Origin: Pterobdella sp. o SKG-2022
Lineage: Eukaryota; Annelida; Clitellata; Hirudinida; Piscicolidae
Assembly (NCBI GenBank): GCA_964035795.1
Contig: OZ038320.1
Span: 13,095,076 to 13,159,075, forward strand
DNA length: 64,000 bases
Direction: 5' to 3'
Part shown: piece by piece, positions 49,640 to 62,995 of the stretch
Layout: each line of letters begins with the position of its first letter
Numbering within the stretch: position 1 is the first letter of the stretch
The notes under the pieces: generated by a model
The model's database searches: none
Told to the model about the DNA's origin: nothing
Seen by the model: only the letters and a program-made list of their open reading frames with translations
Program-made: the position numbers and the translations under genes

Positions 49640-51445
49640 AAAAATCGTTGAAATGAAAGTTGCAAGCTGAAATGTTAGAATGCTTTGTGGTGGACATTCC
49701 AAGGACCCGTTGCAGATCCATGACTCTAGAAAAACAGCCATGATCAATTTGGAGATAAAGCCATTAAAAATCGGCATAGCCGCTCTACAAGAAACAAGGT
49801 TTTTATCAAGTGGCAGCTTAAGAAAGTCAGATTACACTATCTTCTGGCAAAGGAAACATTTTGATGAAAATTGGCTTCATGATGTAGAATTTGCAGTGAG
49901 AAAAACTCTTTTGCCCAATATTGTGCCCCCTTCATGCGGAACCGAGCGCATACTGCCCTTACGCTTTACGTCCTCAAAAGGTCCAGTGACTTTGCTCAGT
50001 ATCTACGTTCCTACACTTAAAGAAAAAGATGCATTTTACGAGAAACTTAAAAGAATCATCGAAAATGTTTCAAAATCCGACCATCTCTACCTCTTGGGAG
50101 ATTTAAATGCAAGCGTCGGTGGAAATCATGATTTATGGCCTTAAGTTGTTGGTCACTTTGGTGTAGGAAAGTTAAACGAAAATGGTCAACGTTTGCTTGA
50201 ATTATGCTGCCAGCATGACCTCTGCATAACAAATACATTTTTTAACAAAAAGCCTTTTTATCGAGTTTCTTGGTGCCGTCCTAGATCAAAGCATTGGCAT
50301 AAACTTGACCTCATCATTACGTGCCAGTCTTCGCTAAACTACGTTCAGATTACACGTAGCTTTCATAGTGCTGACTGCGATGCTGATCATTCGCTTGTAA
50401 GCAGCAGGCTTAGACTTTAAGTAAAGAAAATTCATTGGTCAAAGCCAAAAAAACCCTCGCATATCGACTTGTCAAGAATCACTAATACAAGTTTACAAGA
50501 ACGATTTGCAGAATCTATGAAGCAGGCGTTAAAAGAACGTCCAACAAAAAATGCTGATGAAATATGAGGTTATACAAGTGAAGTCATCCATAAACGTGCT
50601 ATAGACACATTTGGGTGCAAAATTGAACAGAATTCGGATTGGTTTGCTGCAGGAATCAAAATACTCAATCCAGTTATCAACGCCAAAATAGCCTTCAGAG
50701 AAAACACTAACTACCGAAAGGCTCGAAATCTTGCAAAAGCAACTGCTCGCCATTGTGCAAGTGATTACTGGTCAACTTCCTCGAAAAGTATCCAGAGAGC
50801 ATCAGATTGTGAAAACGTTGCTGCCATGTACGAAGGAATAAAAAAATCATTTGGTTCACAGATATCTAAATCTGCACCCATAAAATCAAGTTTTGGGGAG
50901 ACTTTAAAAGACAGAGGGAAACCGATGGAAAGATGCCCTGAACACTTACGAGAGCTATATTCAAAAGATTTTAAAATATCAAATCAAGTAATCCAGAATA
51001 TACAGTCTATTCCCATCTTGGATGAGCTCGATTCTTTACCAACCTTAGAGGAACTAAGAAGAACCGTCGATTTCTTGGCATGCGCCAAAGCTCCAGAAAA
51101 TGATGCCATCCCCTCTGAGATATTGAAGGTCGGAAAAAGTGTTTTTTTCAGCTCTCTACACGAACTCCTACTCTAGTGCTGGGATGAAAGATCAGTCTCT
51201 CAAGATATGGCGCTTTGGCTGACTCATGCGAACAAGCCTTACAGGGCCTAATTGACCGCCTTTCTCAAGCATGCGATGATTTTGGATTTAAAATCAGTCT
51301 TAAGAAGACTCAAATAATGTCACGAGATACTAGCTCTATTTCAAATATTTGCATTGAAAACCACATGCTTGAAGTTTTTGAAAACTTTGTCTACTTAAGC
51401 ACAAAAATTAACAACAATCTGTTCTCGATATTATTATTATTATTT
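49640..51445 (+). mobile_element. Endonuclease-type LINE with internal deletion
   Basis: AP-endonuclease: KIGIAALQETRFLSSGSLRK (~49765), LLSIYVPTLKEKDAFYEKL, YLLGDLNASVGGN (~50090), GKLNENGQRLLELCCQHDLC, then SWCRPRSKHWHKLDLIIT and DADHSLVSSRLRL (~50390). Linker and RT start: LPTLEELRRTVDFLACAKAP then IPSEILKVG (~51050-51130). It jumps to SCEQALQGLIDRLSQACDDF and GFKISLKKTQIMS (~51225), so the RT core including the YxDD motif is deleted. Single stops interrupt the frame (e.g. ~50144, ~50566). Confidence 0.8.
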
Positions 51446-52000
51446 CTGGGTTGATGTCAAACAACTTGAAGCAGTCAAACTGATCTTGATCATCGTTTTT
51501 GTTAACAGAAAGTAGCTTTTGGAAGTGGTTTTTGCAGATTTCGAAACGATTTTCTTTTTGGGTAAAGATGACAGATTTTTTCTTTTTTGACAATTCCTTC
51601 ATTAAATTCTAGTCGTTTTTTAGATTACCCCGTGATCCCTTTTTGAATACTGAAAGAGTTTTAATAAGTCAAGCGTCTTCAAGGAGGTAATATATCTGGC
51701 GTTGGGTATTTTGCTGAAGTTGAATCCATTGGATTAAAGCTTTTTGGTGTTTGATTGGGGTAGCGCTTAGAGATACTAATATAGTTTAAGAAAAGTTTTT
51801 AATTTATAGAAATGAGTTTTGAGGGATGATTCAAATGATTTACAAGGAATGATTTGATTTCACTAAAAAGAGTGTTCGTATTGACGGTGCTGCCTGACTG
51901 AAAGACTTTTTCAAATACTTGGTTTTGCCAACTGGTTGGTGAAGTAGTGAGCTTCTCGATCTTAAAGAAGAAAGAACGCTCTTATTGTTTGTGAGTTTGA
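51425..52000 (-). mobile_element. LINE linker-region fragment, opposite strand
   Basis: The minus strand encodes FEICKNHFQKLLSVNKNDDQ and, upstream, FIQWIQLQQNTQRQIYYLLE and TSWQNQVFEKVFQSGSTVNT. These resemble the segment between endonuclease and RT in animal LINEs. Both ends are truncated. Confidence 0.4.
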
Positions 52001-52181
52001 AGAGTTATTTGGGGTTTTTTGAGTAAAGACAGTTGAAGGTAAAAGAAGATAGCTGGAAAATTTGATTGATAATTCAGATATGTACAAAAAATTCAATGAT
52101 ATGCAGCTTTTCTTCATTTAAAGTAAAATTTCTATTTGAAGCTATTTTTGTTGTAAATGGTGCAAAACAAAAACTTATATT

Positions 52182-53521
52182 CAGCTCATCTGAAAATGAA
52201 ATATTTAAATACACAACAAAATTTTAGGCAAAAGAGCTTGGGAAAAAACGTTTTTTGAGAGAAGTCCCATTAAGGTGAAAAAAGATCTGCATAATGCTAC
52301 GAATTGATTGAAAGATCAAATGAAGCTTGTAATTAAATTTTTATTTTTTCAACTAGAAACCTATTGAAGCAAATGCATTCATCGGTTCGATTTACCTAGG
52401 GATGAACGTCAGAAATCAAATCCAGATACCATGTACAATTTTGGACCAAGGCTGACAGCACAATTTTGAATCAATTTGATGTGTAATGTGCAACATTGAA
52501 AAAAAACCAGCCACGCAAAATCTAGATCTACATCCAGACTTTAAAAAGTTTCAAGCCTCTCACATTACATATCCATAGAGGCTAAATCAAGTTATCTCAG
52601 ACAACATTGTTTACTGGAGGTGTACTTTCTAGCCTTCAATGTAGCAGTTTTTTTGAAAATATTCATTCTTTGGCCCCAAGAATGATGCAGAAAACAAATG
52701 AATCTCTATTATGAAAACATTAAAACTTATACATGCACTAAAAACTTTATTACTTGTTTGATACAATTTCAACAAAGATATTTTTCAAGACAATTTTATC
52801 TATCATTTTTTTATGTTTATATACTGTTGAATATACAATTTGTTGCGCTTTACTGTTTAAAAATGTAGAAACTTTGTTTATTTATTTAATTTTCATAACC
52901 AACTATTCATTTTTGAAAACGACTGAAAACATTATTGAAAATGAAAATTGATTTTCCCAAAAAACTAAATTTAAAAATTAAATTTTTATTAGTGTAGCTA
53001 AAAAGCGTATTACCAATAGCATCGCTAGTCTTGATAGCCTATGTGAAAACGACCTACATTTCTCAACCCAGTATACCTCGGACCCAAAGTCCATTTTTAG
53101 ACTTTCCATGTTTTTCAAAATTGAAAATTTTTCATGGTTAAAAGTCATATAATATAATTTTCAAATAGAAACCACATCAATTTATAATATTTTATTTAAT
53201 GCCTGATGATGATTAATAAAAATGGAAAATTTCCGGTATTAAAGAGAAATTTTCTGAACCTTTTGTTCTAAGTATGTTTGTATACTCTGATGTATTTAAA
53301 AAATTGATTAAAAGTTTAGCCGCGTTTGAAACTTTTGATGGCATATTAACTGATTTTTGACCGCTATTTGAAAGAGAAGCTGAGTTTTACAAAAGATTAA
53401 ACTTTAGACCTGGCCTAGTTTTATTTTTCTGAAGTCCTTTTTGAATAAACCTCAAACATAGGAAAGAAAAAAACTTGGACACAAATTTTTTCATACTTTA
53501 TTTTATAGAAATTTGGAAACC
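52182..53521. repeat. Diverged 5' flank duplicate of copy B
   Basis: Homologous to about 25848-27230 upstream of copy A but with many substitutions and indels, including about 130 bp near 53205-53340 present only here. This contrasts with the near-identity that begins just downstream. Confidence 0.75.
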
Positions 53522-53634
53522 CAAAATGTAATTTCAAAGTTATTATATGTTATTGTAAATATTTTTTTTACTATAGTATCATATTGAAGCAAACTTTAGA
53601 AAATCTCTTATACATCTTTCAAATCGAGATTGTC

Positions 53635-53642
53635 TATATAAG
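53635..53642 (+). promoter_or_regulatory. TATA box of BPI-like gene copy B
   Basis: TATATAAG in the same context as at 27806. The proximal promoters of the two copies are identical over the region compared. Confidence 0.5.
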
Positions 53643-53813
53643 GACGGAAAGGAAAACAGCTAAATTCGTCTTCAAAGCTTAAGGTACATTGGAAAAAATT
53701 TACGATTTTTTAAACTTTCTTTCGAAATCTAAAGATCTGGTTTGAAGTTTATTTATAAAAAAAACTTAAGCCAGTTTCAAAAATTTTTTAAAGAAATTAA
53801 TTGATATTGGCAG

Positions 53814-56800
53814 ATGACTAACCCCAAACTGATATGCCTCTTGGCACTCCTGCCCATAATCTTCTCTCTGCCCACTCCACCCATCCCTGCCGACCCTGCC
53901 ATCCGATTCCAAATCACCAAGAAAGGATTCGAAAAACGTTGGTTTCTAAGCTTAGATTAAAAACGAACTATTTTGTGCAAACCGTTATGACTAGATTAAT
54001 AATTTTTCATAGAAATCTAATAGATTCGTTATAAAAACTTTTTTGATGAATCGTCCACTAAGTTGAAAATTTTTAAAAATCAATGTATTTAAAAATACTT
54101 GATTCAGTCGATGAGCTTTACAAAAAACACGATTGCACTGATATTCTGGGAAAGGATTTTGAGTTGGACTATAACGGAGAAACATTGAAGTATGATAAAG
54201 AATCCATTATATTTTAAATTCAGTTTATAAAAAAAATAACATCAAATTAATTTTTATACTGAAAACACGAAAACTATTCTTCAACAGTGGATCTTTTACC
54301 AGAGCTGAAATTGCTTCAAGTAAAATTGAAGTTCTAGAAAACACAAAGTTTGGACTTAATTTTTTAAACAACTTTTTGTTTCAGTTACAAATCATCAGAA
54401 ACACAAATCAATAAAATGATTTGTTCATATATTATTGAACAAAGTTTTAAATAACTTTCTATTTCAGAGAACCCTTTTCTCATGAAGGATTCACCAAGGT
54501 GGATATCAGTGAAAAGTATGTTTTGGCTTTACGTATCGATGAAAATTTTGAATCGTATCGGTTCTTACAAATCAGCTGGTAGAGCGTTAGACTAATTTTC
54601 CAGTTATCGGTTTCGATCCCGTGAGCGCCAACAATTAGCACCCGACCACAGTGTGTTTTCGCTACATTAATTTTGTAGCAAGCGCTTTTTTTTTATAAAG
54701 AAAAGCCTTTATAAAATTCCCCATTATATTAATTCACATTTAGCCATGTTAACTATATAAATTTGAACTCAGCAAACTTCACCGCAAGAAAAGACATGTT
54801 GCCACCCATACAAAGGTCTACTACGAAGATAGCGAGTTTATAGCCGATCAAGAAATTGGTATGTTACCTAGTTTTTCTGAACCAAACAAAGTTTAATAAA
54901 AAGTTCATTTTGCTTGTAGATGATAATTTGAGAAATTTTTGTCTCGTTTAAAATATTAATTTTTTTTATATACAACTTTCAACGTAAAGGTGGTGTGAAA
55001 GTTGTTCAAAAAGGACTCACATACAAAGTTGATCTCAGCAAAGGAGATGATCAGTAAGAGAATAATTATTGAGTTATTTTGAGTTTTAAACAATCTTTTT
55101 TTTTAATTTTCAACAGTCTTCATTTTGAACTTACCAATGGAGTAAAAACAGTACAACTCTATCTAGGTGATGACTGAATTTATATTACAAAATTATTATT
55201 GAATGATTTAACATAAAACAAATTGATAAAAAATTTTAAAAGTTTAACTTTTTAAAATTCAAGGACAACAAGACGGTCATCTGAAAATAGGAAGACTTGC
55301 CGTGGAGCTCGACGGTGATTTGAAGGCGACAAAGAATGGAGAGTGAGTTCTGTTGTTTTATAGATTTGGTCATATGAAACGAGCAGATAATCTTTTAAAA
55401 AAACAAATAAACAATTTAAAAAATTTTATTGTTTGTTTCTATGAAAAACTACAGTTGGTTCACAAAACAAATTAAACAAAACTTACTGTTAATATTTCCT
55501 TTTTGTTTTAGAGTGCTTGATTTGACTGAGGAAAAGCGTAACGAGTTTTTGCAAACGGTGAAAAAATAATTATTTTTATTCTTCAATTAAAGAAATAATT
55601 TAAAAATTTATTCAATTTTTTCAGTTTGTGGAAACTGCATTGAAAAGAATGCTCGTGTTTGCCAAAACGCGCTATGGAGACTACAAATGTAATAGACATT
55701 TTTGACAACACTGTTTCATCTTGTTTCTATTACTTTCTAATTGAAATTGCTTCAAAAACAATTTCAAAGAGTTGAGCTCATCTATAGTGTTCGTTCATTA
55801 TAACACAGATATCATCGGCTCAAATGTCTTCGATAAAGTCGTCTTTGATTACCGCTTGACTGAGCACCCTCAGTTCAAGGACGGAGTTGCCGAGTTTGCA
55901 TTAGTTGTAAGTACACAACTATGATCTACTCGAATCCTTATACAATGAGAAAATTTTTTCTGTTGTTTTATACTCATATACAAACATTTAACTTTAAATA
56001 CAGGGAAAATTTATATATGATGAAGAAGAGAAATACACGGACAAAAAGGTCTATGAGAAACTTGATGAAATGCTTCAAACAGTTAAACTTTTCCAACATT
56101 CTGATGATCTCAAGACTGGAGATGACACTTATACAAAAGTAAAATTGTTTTATCTCATTCAACAGGGATAATAATCTTAAAAAAAATGCTTGTTAGGTCT
56201 TCAACATATACGACACTGAAGAAACCCCCAAGATCAAAGCTGCTGCCGAAGAAGGTGAAATATATCTAGGAAATTAAATTCTCTTATTTTATTACTTGGA
56301 TAAAAACAGTTTATGAGTTTTTATTATTTATAATTATTTCTAATACCTTAAGGTATTATTTTCATAATACATGAAAAATTGAAAAACTTTTTCCTTGAAA
56401 TCCTTAGAGAATAGAAACCACATACTATTTTTTAATGAATATTATTGTTCAATCTATTTGTTGTTAATTTAGTTATATTAAAGTAGATCTAGAAAATTTT
56501 AACAATTAAAAAGGATTCTTTTGTTATTAACTCCCAATTGTTTCACAGGAAGTGACGAGGAAGAAGCTGCAAAAAAAGCCCTTGGAACTCTGAGAATTAA
56601 CCTTAGTGAAGAATTCTTCAACAGCTTTTTTGATACTTTGATAAAAAGTGGATTCACTAAAATTAAACTTCATAAGTACATGGTAAATCTTGAAGTCTAT
56701 AAACATTAATAATAACTTAATAAAATGAGAAAACACAACTTATATTTTTTATTATAACAAACCGAGTTTCAGTATTATAATAAGCAATGTTATGAACGCT

Positions 56801-59141
56801 GTTTTTGCTTGTTTTTATTTAATTTTTTAATATTTTGCAGTTGGAAACAATCATCAATTTCTACAACTCTATAAGCATTGGAGAACCCATTGTGAGTGTC
56901 TTCATTGAAGAATCCATTTGAGCATAAAAGATTATTAACAAGCATTAACATCGATTTATGAAAAATTTAGTACATTTCTTAAGCAAAAATCACTAGAATT
57001 TTTAGTAAGTATAGTTTTACCATAATACGTATGCATGCCAAAGTATTATGGTAAAGCTATTTTTGCAAAAAATTCTAGCTATTTTTGCTTAATAAATGTA
57101 CTAAATTTTCTCATAAATCGACTTTTATGATTTTTGATATTGCTCATAAGTACATTAAGATGTCTCTAAAAAGTAACATGAAAGATTATACAAATTATAT
57201 TTTTCTTTTTAGGATCTTTCTAAATTACCCGAAGAAATTTCCTTCGACCTTGAGCCTTTTGCGGCTGGAAAAAAATTTTATACTTTTTACGATGGTGAGA
57301 AATTTTTCTTTTTAATTCAAATTGACAATTAATAAGTGTTTATGAGAGATCTGAATTACTTTTAAATGGAAAACAGGTGGAGCTGAAGAAAAAATCGTTT
57401 TAGTGATAAAGATAAATGACTTGGTCGCCAAATATGTGAGTTCAAATAATTATGTTTTTCAAAAATATTCTTCTAGAAAAATTCATTTCACAAATATAAT
57501 TAAGTTCAAATTTGTGAGCTGAACTTTCTATTTTTCCAGAAATGCCATTCAAAAGCACAAATCCTTTATAGAAATGGAAAATTCGCTTTCGATATTTTGA
57601 AATTGAAGTAAAATAATTTATTGTTTTTATGAATATCATTTGTTTCCAACCTCAATTAATTGAAATTTTTTCTTAAGAGTCGAGAAAGAAGCTGAAAAAG
57701 GTTTCCCAGAAATCTGGACAGAAGAGGTAAGAAAAATGCTTCGACTTATCAATAACTGAATGCTCTAGTCAATTTTTATAAAAATTTTCCATCAAAATTA
57801 TTGAAACACATAATTCTTCTCTTCCTTCTTCCTTATCTTTATTTTTTTACTGTCTCTCGGTAAACACAGGTGAAGTTGAAGCGTAATCTTATATTATAAA
57901 ATAATCTTTCAAGCTTTTTTTCACATTAATGTTTTGTTTATTTTTCCATTTTTGAATGGTTTGTATATCCAAAAAATCTTTAAACTTCTTACTCAAACTA
58001 GACTTTTTTTATAGTTTAATCTTCGTTACTTTCAACCAGTTTCAAACTTTTCCTTTACAGCCATTTTTTCACCTTCTTTTTGCACTTCTGCACTAAATTA
58101 TAGTGTTCAAAATTCATATAAAGATTTAGTTTTATTCATTTTATATTTGAATTTGTATAATGTTTGATTTTTTTTTCTTATGCATCTATTACAGAGAATT
58201 ATAATGATATATATAGTTTAAATGGTTGTTGAAAAAGATGATAATTATTAATAACAATACATACAGTTGTTCAAGAAGTTTAGTGATGATTACATCGAAA
58301 GTGAGTGAAAAATTTTTTGACAAAATTTGATTAATGAATAAGGAACTAATATTACAGCTAACAAAATTTTAGAATATAAATAGCTTTTATTGTAAAGTAT
58401 GGAGCTTATTGTTGACAGTACTTTAAAATGTTACACTGCTAACGCAAAGCTTTGTATTTCATAATAAAAACTATAAGTGTTCAAAACTTTTTTTATTTTT
58501 TTCGCTTGCATAAATCATTAGTACTCCATCTTTTCATTGGAAAACTTTCAGCATCAAGCAAATATTTAGCCGCGAAGTTCTTTCCAGAAATTTTAACAGA
58601 ATATTCATTAACCGATGGGGTAAGATAAATTTATATAATAATCAAATGTTTATCGTATAAAACTATGGATATTCGTTACAGCATCTCATTTTCGGATTCA
58701 AAACCTTGGATTTTTATTGAGAAGAATGGAACTTGAAAAAAGAATAGAAATACTTTAGATTTTTTGCAACTATTAACAAATTTCAATAAAGCATTCAAAT
58801 GATTTTGTTTTTTTTTTTCAAAAATATTAATCGTAATTTTTCACGTGTTTCAAACGATTTCTCAGGAAACAGCATTTAAGGAATACATGATACAGAAAAA
58901 AATAATGAAAGGATATAAAAAAGTTAAAAACTTCATACAAAAAGCTAGCAAAAACTTGAAAACCTTTTTCTGTTTTCTCTTCTAGTACCAGTTTCACAAT
59001 GTTCTAATTGAGAGAGATTGGATTGTACTCGTGATAAAATTATCTTTGTATATTTCATACTTTCCACCTTTTCAAGTAAAATTGAAAAGTGAATTCAAAA
59101 GACTTGCTGCTCGTGTCAAGAGATTTCAATGCTCGTGTTAA
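53814..59141 (+). CDS. Secreted BPI/LBP-family-like protein, copy B
   Basis: Same exon set as copy A shifted by 25829 nt (exon 1 at 53814-53937 through exon 21 at 58552-58619), with the last exon at 58986-59141. Nearly identical to copy A across exons and introns. Differences I saw: GGTGTGGAA to GGTGTGAAA in exon 6 (Glu to Lys, ~54997), one T/C in the intron before terminal exon 2 (~58693), CAAATAAAA to CAAGTAAAA in the last exon (~59076), TGA to TAA at the stop, and homopolymer lengths. Same signal peptide and BPI-like hallmarks. The identity of the family is probable, not certain. Confidence 0.7.
54566..54740 (+). mobile_element. tRNA-derived SINE in intron of copy B
   Basis: Same element, site and sequence as at 28737 in copy A; carried along by the duplication. 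Confidence 0.8.
56952..57120. mobile_element. Hairpin MITE in intron of copy B
   Basis: Same element and site as 31123-31291, with one visible substitution (AAATTTCCTC to AAATTTTCTC in the right arm). Confidence 0.7.
58866..58985 (+). CDS. Terminal exon 2 of copy B, extended frame
   Basis: Same acceptor as 33035 in copy A, but the oligo-A run is one base shorter. The frame therefore continues past the copy-A stop for 39 residues (ETAFKEYMIQ ... NLKTFFCFLF), ending at the TAG that is also the acceptor of the following exon. Either a real isoform difference or a homopolymer sequencing error. Confidence 0.3.
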   Translation, partial: ETAFKEYMIQKKIMKGYKKVKNFIQKASKNLKTFFCFLF

Positions 59142-59405
59142 TCCAGCTGTAAAGCCCAAAAGATTTTATAGAGCTCCCAATTCTGACATTCATAACATCA
59201 ATGACGATGGGCTTTTTTGGATTTTGGCAATAATCATATTTTATTAATTTCAAACAATTTGTTTTCTCACAAGAAAATTCATTAATGGTCGTGGAGACAT
59301 CCAAATCAACATGAAGGAGGACATTTGTTGGATTACATTTTGGTCAATCATAAATTCAGATCATGCATTATTGACACCAGAACTCATAAGCAATTTTTAC
59401 ACACT
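59085..59405 (+). mobile_element. LINE AP-endonuclease fragment at the 3' end of copy B
   Basis: Begins with the LLLVSRDFNARV segment shared with copy A and continues with PNQHEGGHLLDYILVNHKFR then SCIIDTRTH, the 'WRHPRSKHWHQLDYILVNHRF' region of LINE endonucleases. A part in between is deleted. Copy A keeps only the first ~90 bp before R4-like copy 1. Confidence 0.65.
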
Positions 59406-59409
59406 TCTT

Positions 59410-62400
59410 ATCATAATCAGTATCAGTATCGTTTTATTATAGTCAGATCTTTTCCTTTTTCCAACGAGTCACTGACGTTTTTCCACGACCTAACTTTTTT
59501 TCTCCATTTCATCCTGTCGTAGGCATTTTCAAAACCTAACCCAAGCCCACGACAAAGGTTTTTTATCCAAGCTAAACTTGGTTTTCCCCTTCCTCTACTA
59601 CCTTAAACCTCGAACCTCCACGACTGCTTAACCCAATCATCATCCCCTTTTCTTACAACATGACCCAGCCATTTCAAACTCCCTTGTCTCACCAGTTCAA
59701 CAATCGTAATAACCATCTCCAATCTAAACACCAACTTCTTTGTACTCATACCATCAGCAAGCTGCACACCAAACATTTATCGAAACATCCGTTTTTATGC
59801 TCTTTTCAAAATACTCTTTCTAACGGATCTTAACACCCAAGTTTCAGAATCATTTGTCATTACAAGCCTCACACATGCTTTATAAACTTTTTTTTTGATA
59901 TTCCATGTGTGTCTTTTACTACATAACGTAATGCCTTTCATTCCAGCCTTATCCTTAGTGTAACAGATAGCTCACTTCCTCTTCCACCATTCATATTATT
60001 CCCTAGATAATAATAACTATTTACCCTTTTTAACTCACTCAGACAAACATTTAAAACATTATTACATTCATCATTTGAAACATTCATACAAGCCTTGCAT
60101 TCAAAATTTACATGCATCTTAAAAGAAACTTTCTTTACCCTAGCACACCGCGCATAAACCCAACTCTTTTGCATCTTACACTTCACACAATTTACTTTAG
60201 CCCTCTTACCACACCCACCACATGGATCAATCTTAGCCAAGACAACAACCCCACTATCACTACCGCTTTCATGACTTTTGTTTCACCAAGATTAACCTTC
60301 AATTCTTTTCCTTCAAAAACTGCTTTCTAACGGATGAATTGTGCTTCCAGTTTTTCCATAGTCTCTGTCCTCAAAACCAACTCATCTGCATAAAGCAGTT
60401 CATATAAAGCACCTATTCTTCCGTCTTCAGAAAGTACATCTAGCACTATTGAAAACAAAAACGGTGAAAAAACCGATCTTTGATTAACACTAAATTCTTC
60501 CGATTGTCCATCTCCAATCTGAAACCACGTTTTTTCTCTTTTGTACATCGACATTACTGCCTGAACCAACTTTTCCGACACCAACTTCTTTTTCAGCGCC
60601 CATTCAATCACCTTCCTTGGCACCCGATCGAAAGCCTTCTCCAAATGAACAAAACACAAAAAGCTTTTTATTCTGTCCAAAGTAGCTTTTCTACATTCTC
60701 TTAAGAATAAAAATAGCGTTCACTGTGCTTCTGCCAGGCATAATACCAAATTGAATTTAGTCAACATTTACCAACTTTCTCCATCTCTTCTCAAACGACC
60801 TTTCCACCACTTTCATACCGTGCTCTAAAAGCTTCACACCTCGATAGCTCACACAGTCCATAACGCTACCTTTATTTTTATAAATGGAAACAACTGTACT
60901 CGTCCTCTAGTCATGAGGCATATTCTTTCCATCGAGGATTTTGTTTGCTTTTTGCAATATAACTTGCTCACCATGTGGAGAAGCGGCCAAGTGCTTCTTG
61001 ACAATTCCAGTTGGATTACTGGCCTTGCCATTCTTCATAATTCCTCGTGCTCTCTCCACTTCGTTCATAGCAAATGGTTCTATGGAACCTTCAACCACTT
61101 TTATATCAACATTCCATCTCATGAATTCTCCTCATTCATAATGGCCTTCAGTGCTTCTTCCACATTCTCTTCCGACCGTCCTCGGCAAACACAATCTTTC
61201 CATTTTTGTCTTTAATGCAGTTGTTACCTGCTAAGTCATTTGCTTCCTTTTTCATCATTCTTAATCTACGGAATACGACATTTCTATCGCTCTGTATCTC
61301 CTCCATCTCTTTCACTGCCTCTTTCTTCATTCGCTCAACAACAGCTCTCCTGGCTTTCTTTTTATCAAAGACATAAAGGAATTTATTTTTCGCTGAAAAG
61401 AATTGTTTCTACCTCCAGAAACTTTTTTTCTTCTCTGTGATGGCTTTCTGCACATATTGATTCCTCCACCAAGTTTCACCGTGCTAAGGCCTAACTCTAC
61501 ACACTCCACAAACTTCTTCAGCAGCTTTTAGAGCAAAAGTTTTATATTTCTGCCATGCATTTTGTTCATTGCTTTTATAATACAAAATTTTCATCTTTTC
61601 AAAAAATTTTGCTTTTACTTCATCGTTCAAAAGCTTTCATACTTTTGGGCGAGATACTTTTTTTGAATGGCTTTGTTAGGTTTTCCTTAACCATCTTCCA
61701 TCTAAAACCCCCTTCAATAGCTTGTGTTGGAGCTCTCACATCTTTCAAAAATTCCTTTTGACTACTCTTCATCAACACAAAATCTATTTCAGTCTCAACA
61801 AACCCTTCATTGAAAGTAACCTTCCTGTTATTTTAAATCAACTATTACCCACACACATGCCTTTTTCAAAACAAAATTCTAACAGCAATCTACCCTCCAC
61901 ATTTCTCTTGCGTATTCCAAAGCTTCTATGAACACCTTCAAACCCATCAACCTCTTTGCCAATGTGTCCATTGAAGCCTTCTAAGCAAATTAAAACTTCA
62001 TTTTCATTTTCCACTTTACACCCTCTTGCCATTTCTTCACTAAAACTTCTTTTTTTCACTCATCGATCTTCCACATTGTGGGGCATAAGCGCAAAAAATT
62101 CTTACTACCTTTTCACCATAAATAATTACCATTACCATTACCCTATCTTATTTATTTTCTATTTATTTCCACAACATTCATACACCACCTATCTTATCTT
62201 CATTACCAGACCACCATAGTTTGAACCTTCTACCTAAACTACCTAGAAATTTTGAACCCATACCTTTCCACCTCATTTCTTGGATACAACGAATACCGAA
62301 CTCCCTTTTCAACAACTCTTCACATAACTCCATTCTCTTTCCATTTAATGATCCAATATTAAAACTGCCGAAAGAAAAAGAACTCTCAAAGCACAAAAAG

Positions 62401-62665
62401 AAAAAGAAGAAAGCCTAAGCATTCTTAGCACCCTCTGTCCATTCAAAAGCTGCTGGGGACTAAGGGTCATTGCTTTTATGTGTATATTTATGGAAAAATT
62501 TTTAGAGCAAAAAAAAGTGCTCGATGGAGCATGCACTTGCTTCCACCTCACAGCACATATTTCATGACTTCAAATAACCAAATAAGGATGCATCTAAATG
62601 AATTTGTTAATATAAACAATTCATTTATATCTGCAAGTCATAGTGAGAAAATTGATAAGTGATAG
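59410..62665 (-). mobile_element. Endonuclease-type LINE (RTE-like), more complete copy
   Basis: In element order on the minus strand: 5' region (62440-62665), GSFNIGSLNGKRMELCEELL and IQEMRWKGMGSKFLGS (~62380-62230), FGIRKRNVEGRLLLEFC (~61900), linker GKIVFAEDGRKRMWKKH (~61160), MKNGKASNPTGIVKKHLAA (~61020), VHLEKAFDRVPRKVIEWALK (~60630), FLFSIVLDVLSEDGRIGALY ELLYADELVLRTE (~60400; YADE where YADD is usual), then a C-terminal CGGCGKRAKVNCVKC finger (~60220). Frameshifts and stops throughout. Same family as 15915-18285. Confidence 0.8.
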
Positions 62666-62689
62666 TTTTGGGAAACATGAATGCAGTGG

Positions 62690-62991
62690 TGGGCTAAGAG
62701 AGTGATAGTATGGCTGTAGGGAATCATGGCCTAAGAGCCAGAAATTAGAGAGACAGGCTTTTGATTGAATTTTATCAAAAAAAATAAGCTTTGTTCAGAG
62801 ATCAATGTTCGGAAATTGAAGAACTAGAAAAAAGAGGTCAACTAGATCTCATGTACCACAAAATTAAAGCTCTATCTTTATCATCAAAAACAGGGAAAAA
62901 ACGGTGATTTGCTAACAGAACCGGAAGAAAAAAGTATAGATGGATAAACTATATTGAACGTCTTTACAATGCTAAAAACAAATCAGTTACC
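62690..62991 (+). mobile_element. LINE fragment, left part (endonuclease to linker)
   Basis: Pieces NHGLRAR (~62725), LDLMYHKIKALSLSSKTGKK (~62850) and RWINYIERLYNAKNKSV (~62940) correspond to the late endonuclease and linker region of LINEs. The series is broken at TTAA (62992-62995) and resumes at about 63480. Confidence 0.55.
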
Positions 62992-62995
62992 TTAA

